Shown here in pieces: positions 11,174 through 24,532 of a stretch of DNA of 64,000 bases. Both the position numbers and the translations under genes were made by a program. Source of the stretch: Gymnothorax reevesii (lineage: Eukaryota > Chordata > Actinopteri > Anguilliformes > Muraenidae); the NCBI GenBank assembly GCA_029721435.1, contig CM056573.1:4269501-4333500 (forward strand). Direction: 5' to 3'. Numbering within the stretch: the first letter of the stretch is position 1; every line of letters begins with the position of its first letter. The notes below the pieces were generated by a model. It did no database searches. It had not been told where the DNA came from and worked only from the letters and a program-made list of their open reading frames with translations.

Positions 11174-14100
11174 GAAGGACACATACCCACATAGCCGACA
11201 CACACACTCATGCCCCCACATGCACACACGTCTCTCTCTCTCTTGTACGTTGCAGACAGGTGTATTTGCGGTCAAAGCCAGTGCCGCAAAAAAGTGGCAA
11301 CGGCGCTCAAAGTTATTTAATATCAATACTCACGTTTTATAACAGAAGTTCAAAACTTTGATATTACGTAGAAAACACATATTTAGAAAAAGTCTTGGAC
11401 AGATGGACTCATATCTTTTACTGACATGATATACCATGCATTACTAACATCAGTGCTGCGGTTCTAGTGTTAAGGACAGAGCTGTGCAGTCAGGTGGTCT
11501 CTCCTCTCCCTCCGCTGCCGCTCTCCCTGCTGATACGGCACATGCAGTTCCACCTCTAACTGTCTCAAGTCCTGTAATGTCTCCTGCCTGAGGTCAAAGT
11601 GACATCCATGGCGTACAGCTATGATGCGTAGCACGAAACATGCCACAGAGAATGTACTGACACTCTGAGGGCTGTCAGGTCGAGTTTCCATTACGCGTGC
11701 CAACTGCCTTTGATCTGACATCAGGACAATCAATAAAGCTACTATATTTTATGTGCTGATTCAGATAGTTACATTAAATAGTGGTTGCTGTTAGTATTTA
11801 TTGCATTGAAATGTGCCTGACATTCTAGAAATCTGAGGTTTCGGTGACGTGTGCACTGTGCGCCGGTCAGCCAAATTACCACTGCACAGAAAGTAAACCA
11901 GGTTGGAGCTGGCGAGCTTTCTGCTCACTTTCAGCGGAGCCTTTTGCCACTAAATTGTCACTGTGTCATCATGAATATGTGACACCTCCCCCTACTACGC
12001 CGTCACACCCATCTCGGCGCACGTCCGTCGACCAAATTGCCAAAGTGGCTGCTCACGGTGTTGCACCGCACAAAATTACCACTGCGCGGGCTGCGCCAAG
12101 AAATTAGGGCCCAGGACTTTAAGATAAATAGAGTAAAGTAAGACAATTGTCTAATGTTTGTTGAATATTTCTATAAACACCGTTAAACATTTGTATAGCT
12201 AGGTTTAGTGAGTAGTTCAAGTTTAGTTCACGTTTACATTATTCTGAGAATATATAGGTATGGTGATGAATCTTCAAATGTATTCTGTTGATAATCTGTT
12301 AAGTACCTACTGGGGTAATATTGGTGTGTAAAAATGATTGTCATCATTCTTCTGAGACAGGAGTAAAAACCAAGTACTACAAAAGAATGAGAGACATCAA
12401 AGTATTAGAATGGAAATGATTGTGATATCCGTAACTGTGATGTCATGATATATCACGTGACCGTAACTAACCAATCAGTGACTGACCCTAGTAACATGTA
12501 TCTTCCTGATACCATAGCTTTAAGCCATGATGAACACATGTAAGTGCATGATAATGTAAAATGTTCGCTGAAGATTTTTGAAAATATGCAAGTGGTCCTT
12601 CAGACAGTGGATCAATTAAAATGAAAAAGGGAGTGAAAAGTAGGAAGTGCACGTAATCTTTTGTGGAGTGTGTAATTTTCTCTTGAAAATTAGCTGTTGC
12701 TTGAAAAATTTACAGCTGAAATTTCGATTTCCTCTTTGTAATGTATCAATGCTATTTTACATTGAACTATGCTTGACACACCTCAACCTGGAATTTACAG
12801 CTATGAACGATATGCAACGGAATCAGTACCGTTGTTGAGAGATGGTTAAAAAAACACACAAAGGTGGACACAAAAACTTATATCTTAAATTCTGTATCTG
12901 TGTAATAGCATTCTAATTTACACCTGAAGTACAAGTTTCATATTTCATCATTTCAACTAATACAATTATTTTAAGGTTTCCAATCAAAAAATGAGTGATG
13001 TCTGTTCGGGCTTATGTTTCCTCAGAAGGTCATCTTACAATCTGTTGAGTCATGTTCATGATGCGAAAGTGGGCAGAGTATCAATTCATGGTAATCACGC
13101 TTCAAAGTTAAAAATTCAGTTTTTTCAAAATGTTGTGTGTGATAACGTTTTTATTTTTTTTTCCCATGGGCTCATTTCATTTTCAACAGAAATCTATGAG
13201 TTAAGAGATTTTCTACAGCAGTCATGGTACACTTCAAACACTGTAATTTTCATAATCATAATGGTGAACTTAAAAAAAAAGTTAAATATGAATGGGAATT
13301 ACCATTGATTTTTTTTGTATGATTTGCTGGAGATTCCTCTGATTGTAGTGCACAGTAATAGTGTACAGATGCTGCTTGCATTTGACAGTTATATTTATGC
13401 AGAAGGAGGCTGTAAGGTGGTTGAGATCAGCACTGGGTCAGAGCTGGACCAGTGCAGCAGGCACAGAGCTGGAGAGATGAATAAGCGCTACCATGGTTAC
13501 ACAAGCTCACCAATCAGGTGGGAGATACTGAAGTCAAGAATGACTGGACATAAATGGGCTTGTGACCAGGCCTGACTTCCATGGCTACTTTAACTGACAC
13601 TAAAGCTCCATAAAGTGTAACTGTTCCTACACCCAATGTGTCGGGCAATAGAGCCAAAAAACCTTTTTTTTTTAAGAAAAAGCACTTACAATCTGCCATG
13701 TATGTTCATTCATTCTACATTTATTTCAGGAAAAGAAAAAATAAGAAAAGTAAATGTTGCTGCTTTGTGGTTTTCCGAGAAGGGAATATAAGATAAAATT
13801 ATCTGAACCTCCTTACATGCTGAGAGTCGACTTCCCTGGCAGTAACTCTGTTATTTAGCTAAATGGGGCGCAACATGGATGGTCTCAGCTCCACTTTTAT
13901 TGTGGTCAACAAAACACATAGAGGGATATATATATAAAATATATAGATGGATAGCTGTGGTAATTATATTTATACGTGTGCGCACATACACTTCCCAGAA
14001 ACATAAGGACTCTTTCTAGACCGTGTGACCACCAGGCTGACCAAAAACAGGCATCATTCAAGGAAACATGGAACCATTGAAACACAGCAGTGTTCTACCA

Positions 14101-15458
14101 GAACAAAAAGCTGTGTGAACGATGAATCTTTGTGACCTTTCGTGCCCCACACTACTGCTATTGCATCTGTTGTTAGTGACTCTTGTATTTGAGAAAAATA
14201 CAAACTTGCTTCACAGATAAAGTTAGTTTACTCAATATTTTGATGAGAATAATGAGGTAAAATAGAGCAAAAACAGTGATTAAATATTATAATTATATAC
14301 TCTAAAAAATAAGCAATTTAGAAAATTACATTTAATGAATTTGAATTGGGAGAATTTAAGATCAGAAAGGCTCAAACTCTTCTGATGTTCTGAAATGAAC
14401 TGCTCGAGGAATGTGAAAAAGGTTGAGTACTGCTGTTAACCAAAAAGCTAAATGCATGAGCAAACATTCAGATACATAAATACAGAGGCTTACATACACA
14501 TACAGAGCCTGTGTCAGTTCCATAGTGGTGAATTTCTGTGGACAGGTGGTCAAAAGGCTGATTGTTCAACTTCTTTATAGGTTTACCGACACAAACTTAC
14601 ACATTTAAATATCAACACAAACACTCATGAATGCCGAAATGCACACTCGATTCTTGCATATCTGCGCAATGGTCGCAAACGGGTACAACATTGTAATAAA
14701 GTATATAATTATCTCAGCCATGAAATCATTCAATCTCTTATGGCATTGTACACAAACTGTCATAAAAGCGTGACAGTTTCTGGGGATTTCCAAAGCATGT
14801 GATGATTTGGGAGGGTATGTGAATATTTATGATTAAACAAAATTACACAGAGCAGGGAAATATCCGCGTATAGAAAAGGTATTGGCTTGATTGCTGGATG
14901 AGAAGGAAGACATTGTTCTGTAAATATAACCTTATAAAGATGTCATAATAATCTGCAACATTTCGAGCTCTGCATTGTTAGGACTAAATAGTATGATGGG
15001 ACTTTGCAAATGTCATTGTACAGTCAGACTAGTCCTGCCCCCTTGTGGACAAATCAGAAGTTGTCAAGCAAGCCAATGAAAGGCATGGGCTGTGTGTAAT
15101 CTTCGTGGGTTTATACAAATCTTTTTTTTTTTTTTTTTTTTTGGATGTGGCTAGCCAAAAATATATTCTTACCAATGAATTTAATGCAGGTTCAAAAAAT
15201 AGTTAACTAGAAGGTCATCTTATAATAAGCCAAACAGACAAGCTGACAAAACTGCTTTCAATAATATATTTGGAGTGAATGGCTGAAATGTGTTATTTAT
15301 GGTTGGGCACATTTGATTAAATCTTTTTTTGTTGACAAGAATATCAATCCAAAGTGAAATAGGAACTACCAGTCGCCCAATTCAGCCACAGTTTTTATAT
15401 GCTTTTATTACATTTATCCTGACAGCTAAACAGTCAAAAATAAAAATAAAACTCTATG

Positions 15459-15501
<43 letters not shown>

Positions 15502-16413
15502 AAAAAAATATTCCCAAAATTTTCTTGATTCATGATACAGCTAATCTTATGCATAGAAATACTGACTATAGTTATAATTGAATGTTACTGGGCTCCATAT
15601 TTAATGTTATGAAAGGGAAACCTGAAAATATACAGGAATTTCATGACTATGATTCAGAGTCACTGTTACAGAAGTATGAGAGTCTCACAGCATCTCATTC
15701 ACATTCATAATGCTTCATATCAACAGTAATAATCATGTGTACTGCATGTATGTACCCATGTTTAGTGGCAAGTGAAATTCCAGTGAAATTCTGGAGTACG
15801 TTATACCTGTGATCATTGTGACCTGGATTGAGTGGGCATAAATAAGTAGACACCGAATCACGGTTAAGTACATTTTTGTATATCTGTACACAGCTATAAG
15901 AGACTTTGTTCACTGTGGTTACTGCTGGTGCCCAAATGAGTTGAATAATAAAAATAAAAATGTTTTTAGTTGTGAGTCAAATTTTGGGGCAAATAATGGC
16001 TAAATTGACCAAATTGATGTCATTACAGATGAAATTATATGACTTCACTAGGATAAGAACAGTAATTTTGTGTTATCTAGGGTATAAGGTATGTCATGGG
16101 TGACGTACAATAATTTAATAGTATCTTCATTGTTTTTTGGCAGAAGACAGTTGTCCTAAAATTCATACGGTGGGACAACAGCACATCAAACTGTACAGAG
16201 CAACAAAAAAGGCCTCTGTTTTAGTGAGTTTTGTCAATTATTTATTTATAATTTAACTTCTTTTTTATGTGTTTTTGAATCTGTTTTTGTAGCTTGCTCA
16301 GACAGAAGAAAAAAACAATAATCCAAGGACTCCAAATTGGGAGAAAACTACCGTACTTATTTGACATGCCCTTGCTGGGGCAGATCTGAATGCTAATTAC
16401 AGCCTAAGCGGCA
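11174..16413. other. intergenic upstream of col10a1, no gene seen
   Basis: Mostly AT-rich sequence. A GC-richer patch at 11460-12110 holds overlapping ORFs on opposite strands with no known domain; it may be repeat-derived. A poly(T) run lies near 15123-15142. Nothing else can be supported. Confidence 0.4.
15463..15496. repeat. (AC)17 microsatellite
   Basis: An uninterrupted AC dinucleotide run of 34 bases, about 1 kb upstream of the col10a1 promoter. Confidence 0.95.
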
Positions 16414-16478
16414 GGGGGCGGGGCTTAGGCAAAAGTTTGTTTTTTTTTATGGCAGAACTGGCAGAAATGGTATAAATA
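16414..16478 (+). promoter_or_regulatory. col10a1: predicted col10a1 core promoter (GC box and TATA box)
   Basis: A GC box, GGGGGCGGGGC (16414-16424), is followed by a good TATA box, TATAAATA (16471-16478). The col10a1 5' exon is predicted about 25-30 bases after the TATA box. Mammalian COL10A1 also has a TATA promoter and an untranslated first exon. I did not find an obvious AP-1 heptamer (TGACTCA) in the adjacent 400 bases. The start site is inferred from position, not from transcript data. Confidence 0.55.
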
Positions 16479-16502
16479 TCAGCATCACAGTACAGAACAG
16501 CA

Positions 16503-16598
16503 GCAGGACCTCCAGCCACTTCTAATCCTGAGGATATACAGCCGCTAGTGGGGGACAACGATCCGAACCCTGAATTTTTTGGGTGCTAAAGCATGCTG
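16503..16598 (+). other. col10a1: predicted col10a1 exon 1 (5' untranslated)
   Basis: The exon would start about 30 bases after the TATA box and end at 16598, just before a GTATGT splice donor (16599-16604). It has no ATG in a coding context. An untranslated first exon joined to a short signal-peptide exon is the standard vertebrate type X collagen arrangement. The exact 5' end is a guess; the donor is the best one visible. Confidence 0.45.
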
Positions 16599-17659
16599 GT
16601 ATGTTTCTACAGCTCAATCTTCTTTGATTTCCAGTGGGCAGTGTTCGCTGCGATCTTGAATGGCAGACTGTCCTGCATATCCCAGCTGGCAGCAAACAGA
16701 TATGCCAGACCTTTTAGTCTGGGGTGTAATGCCAGTGGGATGTGTCTGTGTTCATTCTGACTGAGAATTAAGACAAGTGTTTCAGAAGAGGAGGTAGAGG
16801 GATGGAGTTACAGACAAGAGCCTGTGATGCCAGTGAAGTGTTATCCATCTGTGTTCAGTTCTAGGTTAAGAGTGTTAACATGACGGTGTATACAGGAAGA
16901 GTCAGTAGTGCACTCACTTGTTTTTGTCGTCTTGGTCAGACTTTTTGTCACTGCATTGCAAAAAATGGAAGATAAGTCTGTCTTACCAAGTGCTATAATT
17001 TCGTATGTGTACTTAAAACACTTACTTCTACTACTTTTTTCCTGAGTAAGACACTAATGTTGCCAATGAGGTGAGAAGTTTGATTGCCAAAGGGATCTGA
17101 AAAATTTCAGACGTCAAGCACATGGTAACTTAAAATAAGCTGTTATGTTCGACTTCAGAGTAAAAAAATAAAGCACTTAGGGGAGCTGTGTCACAATTAC
17201 TGCACATGCTCAGAACGCACATCCCAAGTAAGTGAATCTGCTTGACTGCAAGTCATAATCTGTTTCCATCTTCGTCAATCCATCATTGTTTTGCATTGTG
17301 TTTATATATTTTAGTTACTTCAGCATCATGCTTTTTATATGAAGGAGCTTTCCATGGAAATTTGAGGATTCAAAGCGCTGTTTTAGGCAGTAGCCAAAGG
17401 ATATGAATAATGTCAGCTGGTTTGTCAGCACAAATAAGCAAAGAGGAAAACTTCTAGATTTCAAGTTGCAGTTGAACGGATTGACTTTGTACAAAGTTGT
17501 GAGCACGTGCAGTAATCATGACACAACTCCTTTTAGTCTGATGATAAGATTAAAAGACTAGCTAAGACAGACACATTTTGCAGCGATGGACTGAATCTAA
17601 AGCTAATGGGACAGATGATTTTACCCTGACTCTTCTCCTTGCAGATTTAGCCCCTGAAG

Positions 17660-17777
17660 ATGGAACTACGAGTCGCAACCATCCTACTTCTGCTCGTGGC
17701 CTTGGCTGCGGCACATGAACGGTATTACATCAAGAAATCAGTCAAGGTTCCCCAGTACCATGCCGTGAAGGGCCCCG
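17660..17777 (+). CDS. col10a1: collagen alpha-1(X), coding exon 2: signal peptide and start of NC2
   Basis: This exon opens at 17645 after a TCTCCTTGCAG acceptor. The first ATG (17660) starts MELRVATILLLLVALAAAHE, a clean secretory signal with likely cleavage after Ala18. The short N-terminal non-collagenous domain (RYYIKKSVKVPQYHAVKGP) follows. The exon ends at a GGTAAGA donor, 39 codons plus one base, so it is phase 1. The split codon is completed by CT at 24533 to give Ala40. Human COL10A1 has the same split: a signal-peptide/NC2 exon and one very large exon. NC2 is about 26 residues here, shorter than the human domain. Downstream codons run on into the intron but are not part of the gene. 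Confidence 0.93.
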
Positions 17778-19544
17778 GTAAGATGCTCATCTTTCAGTCG
17801 TTTTCTGTTCTGATATTACTGTTTATAAAGGTTGTATTCTCTGAGACATGGATATTCAGCTTTGAGACACATGCAGCTGCTGAGCGATGGTTGAATTATT
17901 TTTTCTTCATAAAACATACGGAGTAAATTTGAATTGTGCCGTGAGGCTGGAGGACTCATTCATTCAGTCAGGATATGAGTACAGTGATTTTAAAACAGTA
18001 CAAGTTTCTCCTGCAAACTAATTGGCCCAGCAAACATACGGAGTGACGCCCACTGGCTGCATATTAGCATGTTTTACGAGCCTTAGCTCTGGCGTTCAGC
18101 TGTTCTGCTTTAGAAACCTGTGTCTTCCAAGGACCAAGTCATCATCCACCATATATGCAGTTTGTTGCAATCAAGTACATGTGATACAATTTTAAATTTA
18201 TTAAACAATTTTGCTCCTTGAATATGCCACAGAAATGGCTGATTTTCTCAATTTGAATTTAAACATGCCTGTTGAATGCAATCATGTCAAGAAAGCATTC
18301 TGGCATATGTGAATACAAATGAAGGGTTGATTTCCAGAAGTGCGCAAGCCTGTTTTCATCTCTTTAGAGAAACAAGATTTTAAGAATTTGACTACTTGAT
18401 GGGATCACGTTACATGTGTTTAGCTGATGTAAATTTAATGAAATATTAGAAAGGACATCTTAGAACACATCAAGAGAGCGTCTAGCCTCTAACTTGATTA
18501 TTGGCCCGATATTTCAAACACCAGTCTGCAGACTTGAGTTCTTTTAGAAGCAAATGCCTCAAAATAATGAAAATTGAACAAAATTTAAAAATTTAACAGC
18601 AATAAAATTTTATTATTTCAGAGTACTAAAACAGAGCATCTTTTTGGAAACAAAACACACCACTTTCTAATGAAAATGAACAGCAAATATAGTCACACCA
18701 GAATACTATAGTCATGGATGTCAAAAAGCTTCTTGAACAAAATGAATGGAAGATATACACAGAGAAATGGAAGGTAAATGCATCTGAACAAAGGTTACAG
18801 TTAAAACCAATCTCCATAAATTATGAATGGGCAGCACCACCATCCAAACAGGTTTAAAGACTTCATTTGTCATTGAAAGGGATGTGGTGTGGCATTTCGA
18901 AAGTTCAGCCAAAGAATAAGCAGCTAAAAAGAATTACTTTTTGCCAGACTTCTTTTTCACTTGTTTTAGCCCATATTTCTAGCTGCCTGGATCTTTTTTT
19001 ACCTTTTTTGGGTTGAGTCCACACACACACATCCTGGCCTGTGGAGTCAGCCATTTTGGTAAGAAAGCTACTGTGGCTGCTATTGGCCAACCAATTTTCT
19101 AAGCAATGCCTTGATTGGCTGACTGGACTAGTGTACTTTTAGAAGATTTAGACTGGCTTTGGTCACCAATAGAAGTAGCTTCTTGGGGAATTTCCAATTC
19201 ACCGCTCATTTTATATTGTACTTGAGTGCTCCTTGGCAAAAATCAGCTTATGTGGCTTATTCCTCATCAATGAAAGAATGGATTTGTGACGTTATCTGAT
19301 TTTTAGTGAATATGGACTCGAGCACTTATGGAATTAACCCCTTCAAATGAAAAAGGATTATTCACAGAAACACTGCTCCACACTCAGGTGAACAGTAATT
19401 TCAAATCAAACTAAGCTCATTCAAACTACCGCTTCTACTACAAACTGAATGATATTTCATTTTCACAAAACTTGAACTGTTAAAATGTAACTGTAGACTG
19501 AACAAGTGACCATAATCTGGATGTTTACTCAAAAAATATCACTG

Positions 19545-20095
19545 ACAGTGGATGGACAAAGCATTGGAAACACTAAATACCATAAATGCCAGCTTCTTAA
19601 AATACACAATGCACTATTTTTTGTAGAGATTGGTTCAGATGTGGATCAATTCAGTTCTGAGGTGATATCTCCTGCTATAGTTCTGCAGTTATTGGCAACT
19701 GTTCAACCAACCGTCCATCCATCCTGGATAGAAGCCTCTGACCTGCGGCCTACAGTAGTTCCTGCTTTTGCTTCGGGGCGTTTTGTTTATTTTGTCATAA
19801 TGTTTGTTCCCTTCGTCATCGTAATCTTTCTTTTTTTAAAAAGTTATTGTGTTTTCGTGACTGAGGCATTTACAACTCAGGTGCCAAGTATGTGGCTCCT
19901 GTGGAAAGATGTACATTATTATTTCTGTCCTGCTTTGGACACTTATCTGGCAAAGAGCTGTTGGTTTGGCCTGTTTAAAAAAAGAAAAATATATATAATT
20001 GATTGGAATAACCTCTTTAAAGCTTTTTAATTTGCTCAGATGATTCAAAATTATACATATGTTTCTAGGTGTTTCCAATATTTTGTCCACCCTAA
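19545..20095. mobile_element. non-autonomous DNA element with GGTGGACAAAATATTGGAAACACC-type ends
   Basis: The left end reads GTGGATGGACAAAGCATTGGAAACACT and the right end is its inverse, AGGTGTTTCCAATATTTTGTCCACCC. These ends define an element of about 550 bases inside the col10a1 intron. A 174-codon ORF crosses it, but the translation looks like AT-rich noise, not a transposase. Such ends are a familiar fish repeat; I cannot assign the superfamily. Confidence 0.65.
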
Positions 20096-22168
20096 TAGTT
20101 TCAGTTTTAGGTAGAAGCTTCCAATGAATAACGTTGTTCTGGTTTTTTTTTTTTTTTCATTGTAAATTTGCTAATCTAGAAACTGTGCTCTCAGTGAATC
20201 ATGCAAAAAATCTCCACATTAAACTGAAGCTTTTTCCACAGTTATTCGGATATCCAATGAAAAAATTGTTTCAGTGTTCTAAAAGCAAAGCAAAAGAAAG
20301 CCTTTTAAGATTATTACTCATCCAGTATCATTAAATGCAAATCCATTGATATGTACAGAACTACTGGGGAGAAAATCTTGACTAATAGGGAGAATAACAG
20401 GTCAAAATGTTTATGTATCCTCTCATTGAATATCATGGTCATGTCTTGTGTGTCTAAATGAATTTATGCTTTACTTTTAGGAACAAGTGAAATATCAATT
20501 CAATAATACACATGGGAGTCATTATTTCATCTGCAAAAATTTTTAGTTTTTATTTTCATCAAATATTTTGATTGCACAATTCAACCGAAGAATAAGAGTC
20601 CTGTATCTAAACTAAACTAAATGTTTTTTTAATTCTGCACACGACTTCTGAACATCTTTTAGTCTGGTGAATGGGATACTTTAAAAAAAATAATAAACTC
20701 ATTTGGATATAGTTGATTATAGTTTAGGAAGTTATTTTTGAATGCAGAGAACTGCAGTTTGTACACTTCTAATCTGTTTAAACGTATGTGGTTTGTTTGG
20801 GTGTGCCTTGTAAAGAAAATGTGGTAACATCTGTTTTTGTTTAATCAAAATTGTATCTGCAGGAAAAGTCCCTGTTTCTTCCTGTGGTATTTGGCTCATG
20901 AAAGCCCTATTGCACATCAAAACAAACCAAAAATTACAAATATAGCCCCTGTTCTTTAAATAATCTGGTCAAAGAACTGCGCTTAAATGGATATAACGCA
21001 GAGGTAGTGTAGGGCTCAAGTAATGCTTCCCCAGTTCAGAGGCTCTTTCTCTTGAGATTTCTGCTGTTTGGAAAGCTGCTTATTACATGTTCTAAGACTG
21101 GACACTGTTTCAGGGAGTTCATTTAGTGAGGCAATTTTGCTATTCTGTGCCACCTGTCCTGTTCTTTCCTGTTATACAAACATATTTCTGCTATGAAAAC
21201 AATGTGGCGACCTGGAAAACAGTGGTGCAGTGGAGGTTACATGCTCCTCTTTTTCTGTCAGTCTACAGGATAATCACCTACCAGCCAAAAAGCCTTGGAA
21301 ACACATATTAGATAATCCCCACTTTCTCCATTGTGAACTAGCCTTCTGCTTAAAGAAGTATTCCCACTAATTATTCGACAACAGCAGTACTCAAATGGTT
21401 TTAGTTGTTTCACAACTCAGAGCTGTTTTGATGTAAATATCCTCTGTGGTTTGACCGACGAAGTGATCCACAGGCTTTCTCCACCCAAAGCACATTTAGG
21501 GTGCAGCCTAGCTGTAGTGTGAAAGAGGCTGTGCCTAGAGCCAGCCAGGCAGGCAGTAAAAGTGTCAAGTTCTAATTGTTCAGTTCTCTCGACTACTATG
21601 ACTGCCAAGCAACACTAACAAAAAAAAAGCATGCACTTGTACATTCATAGTATATATTATTATAAATATGCATTACTGAATGCGCATCTCAGTTGCAATC
21701 ATAGAGTACAACAAACACTCAAAAAAATAGTGTTCAGTGAAAATATGGAGCAGCCAATTCAATGACATGATCTGCGCCTTGCAGAGCAGATGTGAGTTTT
21801 AATATTAAGGTGATATATCCTTGCGCTTATAATTCCTCTGCTAGCTTAATTCAAAGAGAAAACTGGCAATCATCCACCAAAAAAAACACAGCACTGAAAT
21901 ACTTTATATTCAATTTTACTTCACCTATAAAAATGCCCATCCATCAATACCTCATCGCAAGAACACGCATGAAGGTAATGTTTTTTTGGGTTTTTTTTTG
22001 TGAAATAGGTAGCTTCTGGTTCTTGTGAAACAAATGCTTGATAATTAGTCACAAAGCTAATATCATATTTAATATTCATCATAAAATACAATTTAACGGG
22101 ATAATGTTAAGTTATAATATTTACCTTTATAATTCTATCTTTTAAAAATTCAAGCAAACTAAATTGAC

Positions 22169-22213
22169 TAATTAATTAATTAATTAATAACATTAATAAC
22201 TTAATTAATTAAT
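22169..22213. repeat. (TAAT)n simple repeat
   Basis: Two blocks of tandem TAAT, with a short interruption (AACATTAATAAC), inside the col10a1 intron. Confidence 0.85.
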
Positions 22214-22373
22214 TTCATTAAAAAACAACAAAAATGACTTCTGTTCGTCCTCGGTCAGGGTCATGGGAGAGGGGGGCGGGGTGGTTCAGCTGGAACCAAT
22301 CAAAGTATATTACAGCCAAAATGCAGGAAGGCACCTGGGTCAGTTGCAATTACATCACACTGCTCATATACCA

Positions 22374-22881
22374 TTAACCCTTAAATGCCCAACTATAGTA
22401 AAAGTTGAAAGAAAAATCTATTTATTCTGTTAATATGTCCTGGGGAGGGGCTAATAACAACCCAATAGCAATTTTTAATTTTTGGTGATCTTTGACCTCA
22501 TTTGAGTTTTGTGACCTATTTGTCACAATGGGCATTTCGGGGACCTTATTGCTAAAATGACTTGAATGATAAAACAGTTGACATATAGCTGAAGTATTAG
22601 GCATAGCTTATTTTTCATTAGCTTACCTGTTTTTGTACTTTATCCAGTGATGAATGAGTGCTGATCTATCGTGTGGATTCCGCAATGGGGGCGGCCATAT
22701 TGGAAAGGTTAGCTGGTGCAGCCAGTGTAGTGTCAGTCCACTTTCATGCATCAGATGGCAGCACTGATGGTCTAAATATGTCTCTATGGGCATTAGGTTG
22801 CAAAATTTATGTGGGGTCAGTGGTTTTGACAACCCCCAAAATCATGTAACAAATTTGTCACAGGGGGCATTTAAGGGTTAA
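22374..22881. mobile_element. TTAA-flanked MITE, piggyBac-like
   Basis: The element starts TTAACCCTTAAATGCCC and ends with the exact inverse GGGCATTTAAGGGTTAA. It spans 508 bases including the TTAA at each side. A CCC directly inside TTAA fits piggyBac termini well. It has no transposase. An inverted relation is visible only at the ends, unlike the foldback at 577-1364, so the two are different families. Further copies of the motif TTTGTCACA lie internally near both ends (around 22509 and 22855). Confidence 0.82.
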
Positions 22882-22884
22882 CTC

Positions 22885-23075
22885 ATACCAGTAGGTGATT
22901 CAGAGCCCTCTTACTCTGAGATGCAAGCTTTTCGGGCCATGGGAGGAGACCAGAGACAACCTGCTCAAATCTAGATCTCCGTGCAGAAAAACCAGAATTT
23001 GAACCCACAACCTGAGATGAAACAATGCTACCCTCAGAGCCACCCATCTGTCCTTCAGTGCAATGGTCAATGATA
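22885..23075 (-). repeat. tRNA-derived SINE fragment
   Basis: Read on the - strand it carries an A-box-like GGTGGCTCTGAGG, then a B-box-like GTGGGTTCAAATTCTGG, followed by the TTTTTCTGCACGGAG-type block usual in fish SINEs. It lies immediately to the right of the TTAA MITE. No clear tail or target duplication was found. Confidence 0.55.
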
Positions 23076-23179
23076 TTTTTGTACAGCAGGACCTTTATCA
23101 ATTCTGATTAAGGTTATCTTTAATTTCCAGGCATGTAAGTTAATCTAGCCATCCAGTGAATACCCATGATATGCTGTTA

Positions 23180-23517
23180 GGCGTAGCTTGTTACCTCCAC
23201 CAAAAGAAGCTGCGATCATTACCATTTGTCTATTGGTTGGTTTGCTGGTTTGTTTGTAAACAGGATTATGCAAAAAGTTATGGATGGATATTCCTCAAGT
23301 TTGGTGGAATGGTTAAGCATTGTTCAAGGAAGAGGTGATTTGATTTTGGGAGGTCAAGGTCAAAGGTCAAGGGCATGTAAAAGGTCAATAACACATTAAA
23401 AACACATTTGCGCGAAGACTACAGGACTGCATAAACACGGGTTGCTAGCTAATACTGACAAAAGTAACACTGAGTACATTGGCGGAGGTGATTGGGCTGT
23501 CTGAGCGCAGCTCTAGT
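23180..23517. repeat. interspersed repeat with CCTCCACC...GGCGGAGGT ends
   Basis: It begins GTTACCTCCACCAAA, passes through AGGATTATGCAAAAAGTTATGGATGGAT and CAAGTTTGGTGGAATGGTTAAGC, and ends CATTGGCGGAGGT...CTGAGCGCAGCTCTAGTTT. This matches a widely repeated animal sequence with inverted ends. A decayed right end of the same type (GGCAGAGGTTTGCACTCCAC) lies at about 32690-32722. Confidence 0.6.
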
Positions 23518-24532
23518 TTAATTTGCTGTCCTTTCAAACTGAATCAAGAAACCCTCTATACCATATGGAAATAGCATTACTCAGAACACAAGTCATCTTT
23601 GCAGGTCCTGCTACAGCGCAGCAGAGCACTTGTTTCTCATGATTTGGCAAAAACAAACTAATGTATATGATATATATGCGAGAAAATCTACGGTTGTGCT
23701 TAAGTCTTGCACAACAAATTGCTACAATACAAAAAAAGTTACGAAAATATTCTCCCTTTGAAATTTGAATTTTTGCAAACAGGAAAATGTCGATGGCTCT
23801 GATTTTAGCATTTTTGAAAGTGAAATCAGCCTTTTTTCACATCCACCAATCAGGAACAGCGAGATATGAACGCTCCTCAGCTGGGAACCGCCCACACTCC
23901 TGTTTCTAGTTTGGTTGTTTATTTGATGTCACTTAAAGCTAAAATTTGCTTTTTTTCTCTCTTGACTACCTATTAGCTTTATATTGACAAATATAGATGC
24001 CCTCACTTCAGTTAGTGATCCCCTCTGTCATTTATCGGGTAGCTGTATCAGATAACGGCACTGAATTCCTAATCAGTCAAGTATTTATCATTTCAATTAA
24101 AAAATAAAATACTGGATTTATTCAAATGCATTAAATACAGCTCAGAATATGAAGATACTCGAGGTCCGTCCACAGCAAACACTGGGTGTGAGGATCACTA
24201 CAAAAAAACCCTGTGAGCATCAACGCAAAGGAAAGATAACATTATATAAATGCTCTTTCATTTACCATTTTGAAAGCTATGCCCTAAAATGTGGATGGAT
24301 TTTAATTGCCTGCCAGTGTTTTTATTGTTCATCCAGCAGAAAAAAATGTAAAAAATCATTTTTTGATCCCCAACAATTGGCAGTCATGTCATTATTGTTT
24401 TAGTTGCAGTTTGCACTGTCATCCACACGAGTCAGAAAAATATTCAAAACTACATGTATCACCCCTAATGAGGACAACACTTGAAGAGCCACCAACAACA
24501 GAGGATTCACAGTAATATTTATTTGTTTACAG

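Larger units (their letters stand above)
17778..24532 (+). other. col10a1: col10a1 intron 2
   Basis: A 6755-base intron between the GTAAGA donor and the TTTGTTTACAG acceptor. It contains a DNA element at 19545-20095, a TTAA MITE at 22374-22881, a SINE at 22885-23075 and a repeat at 23180-23517. The rest holds no exon that I can support. Confidence 0.85.

Noticed and set aside
17778..17926. Continuation of the signal-peptide frame past 17777
   Set aside because: It runs through a consensus GTAAGA donor into the intron; collagen sequence resumes only at 24533.
19506..20030. 174-codon + strand ORF in the col10a1 intron
   Set aside because: It crosses the left boundary of a DNA element and its translation is AT-driven and unlike any transposase.
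24481..24532. Extension of the 635-codon collagen frame upstream to a TTG at 24481
   Set aside because: These codons are intron sequence before the TTTGTTTACAG acceptor; the true N-terminus is the signal-peptide exon at 17660.
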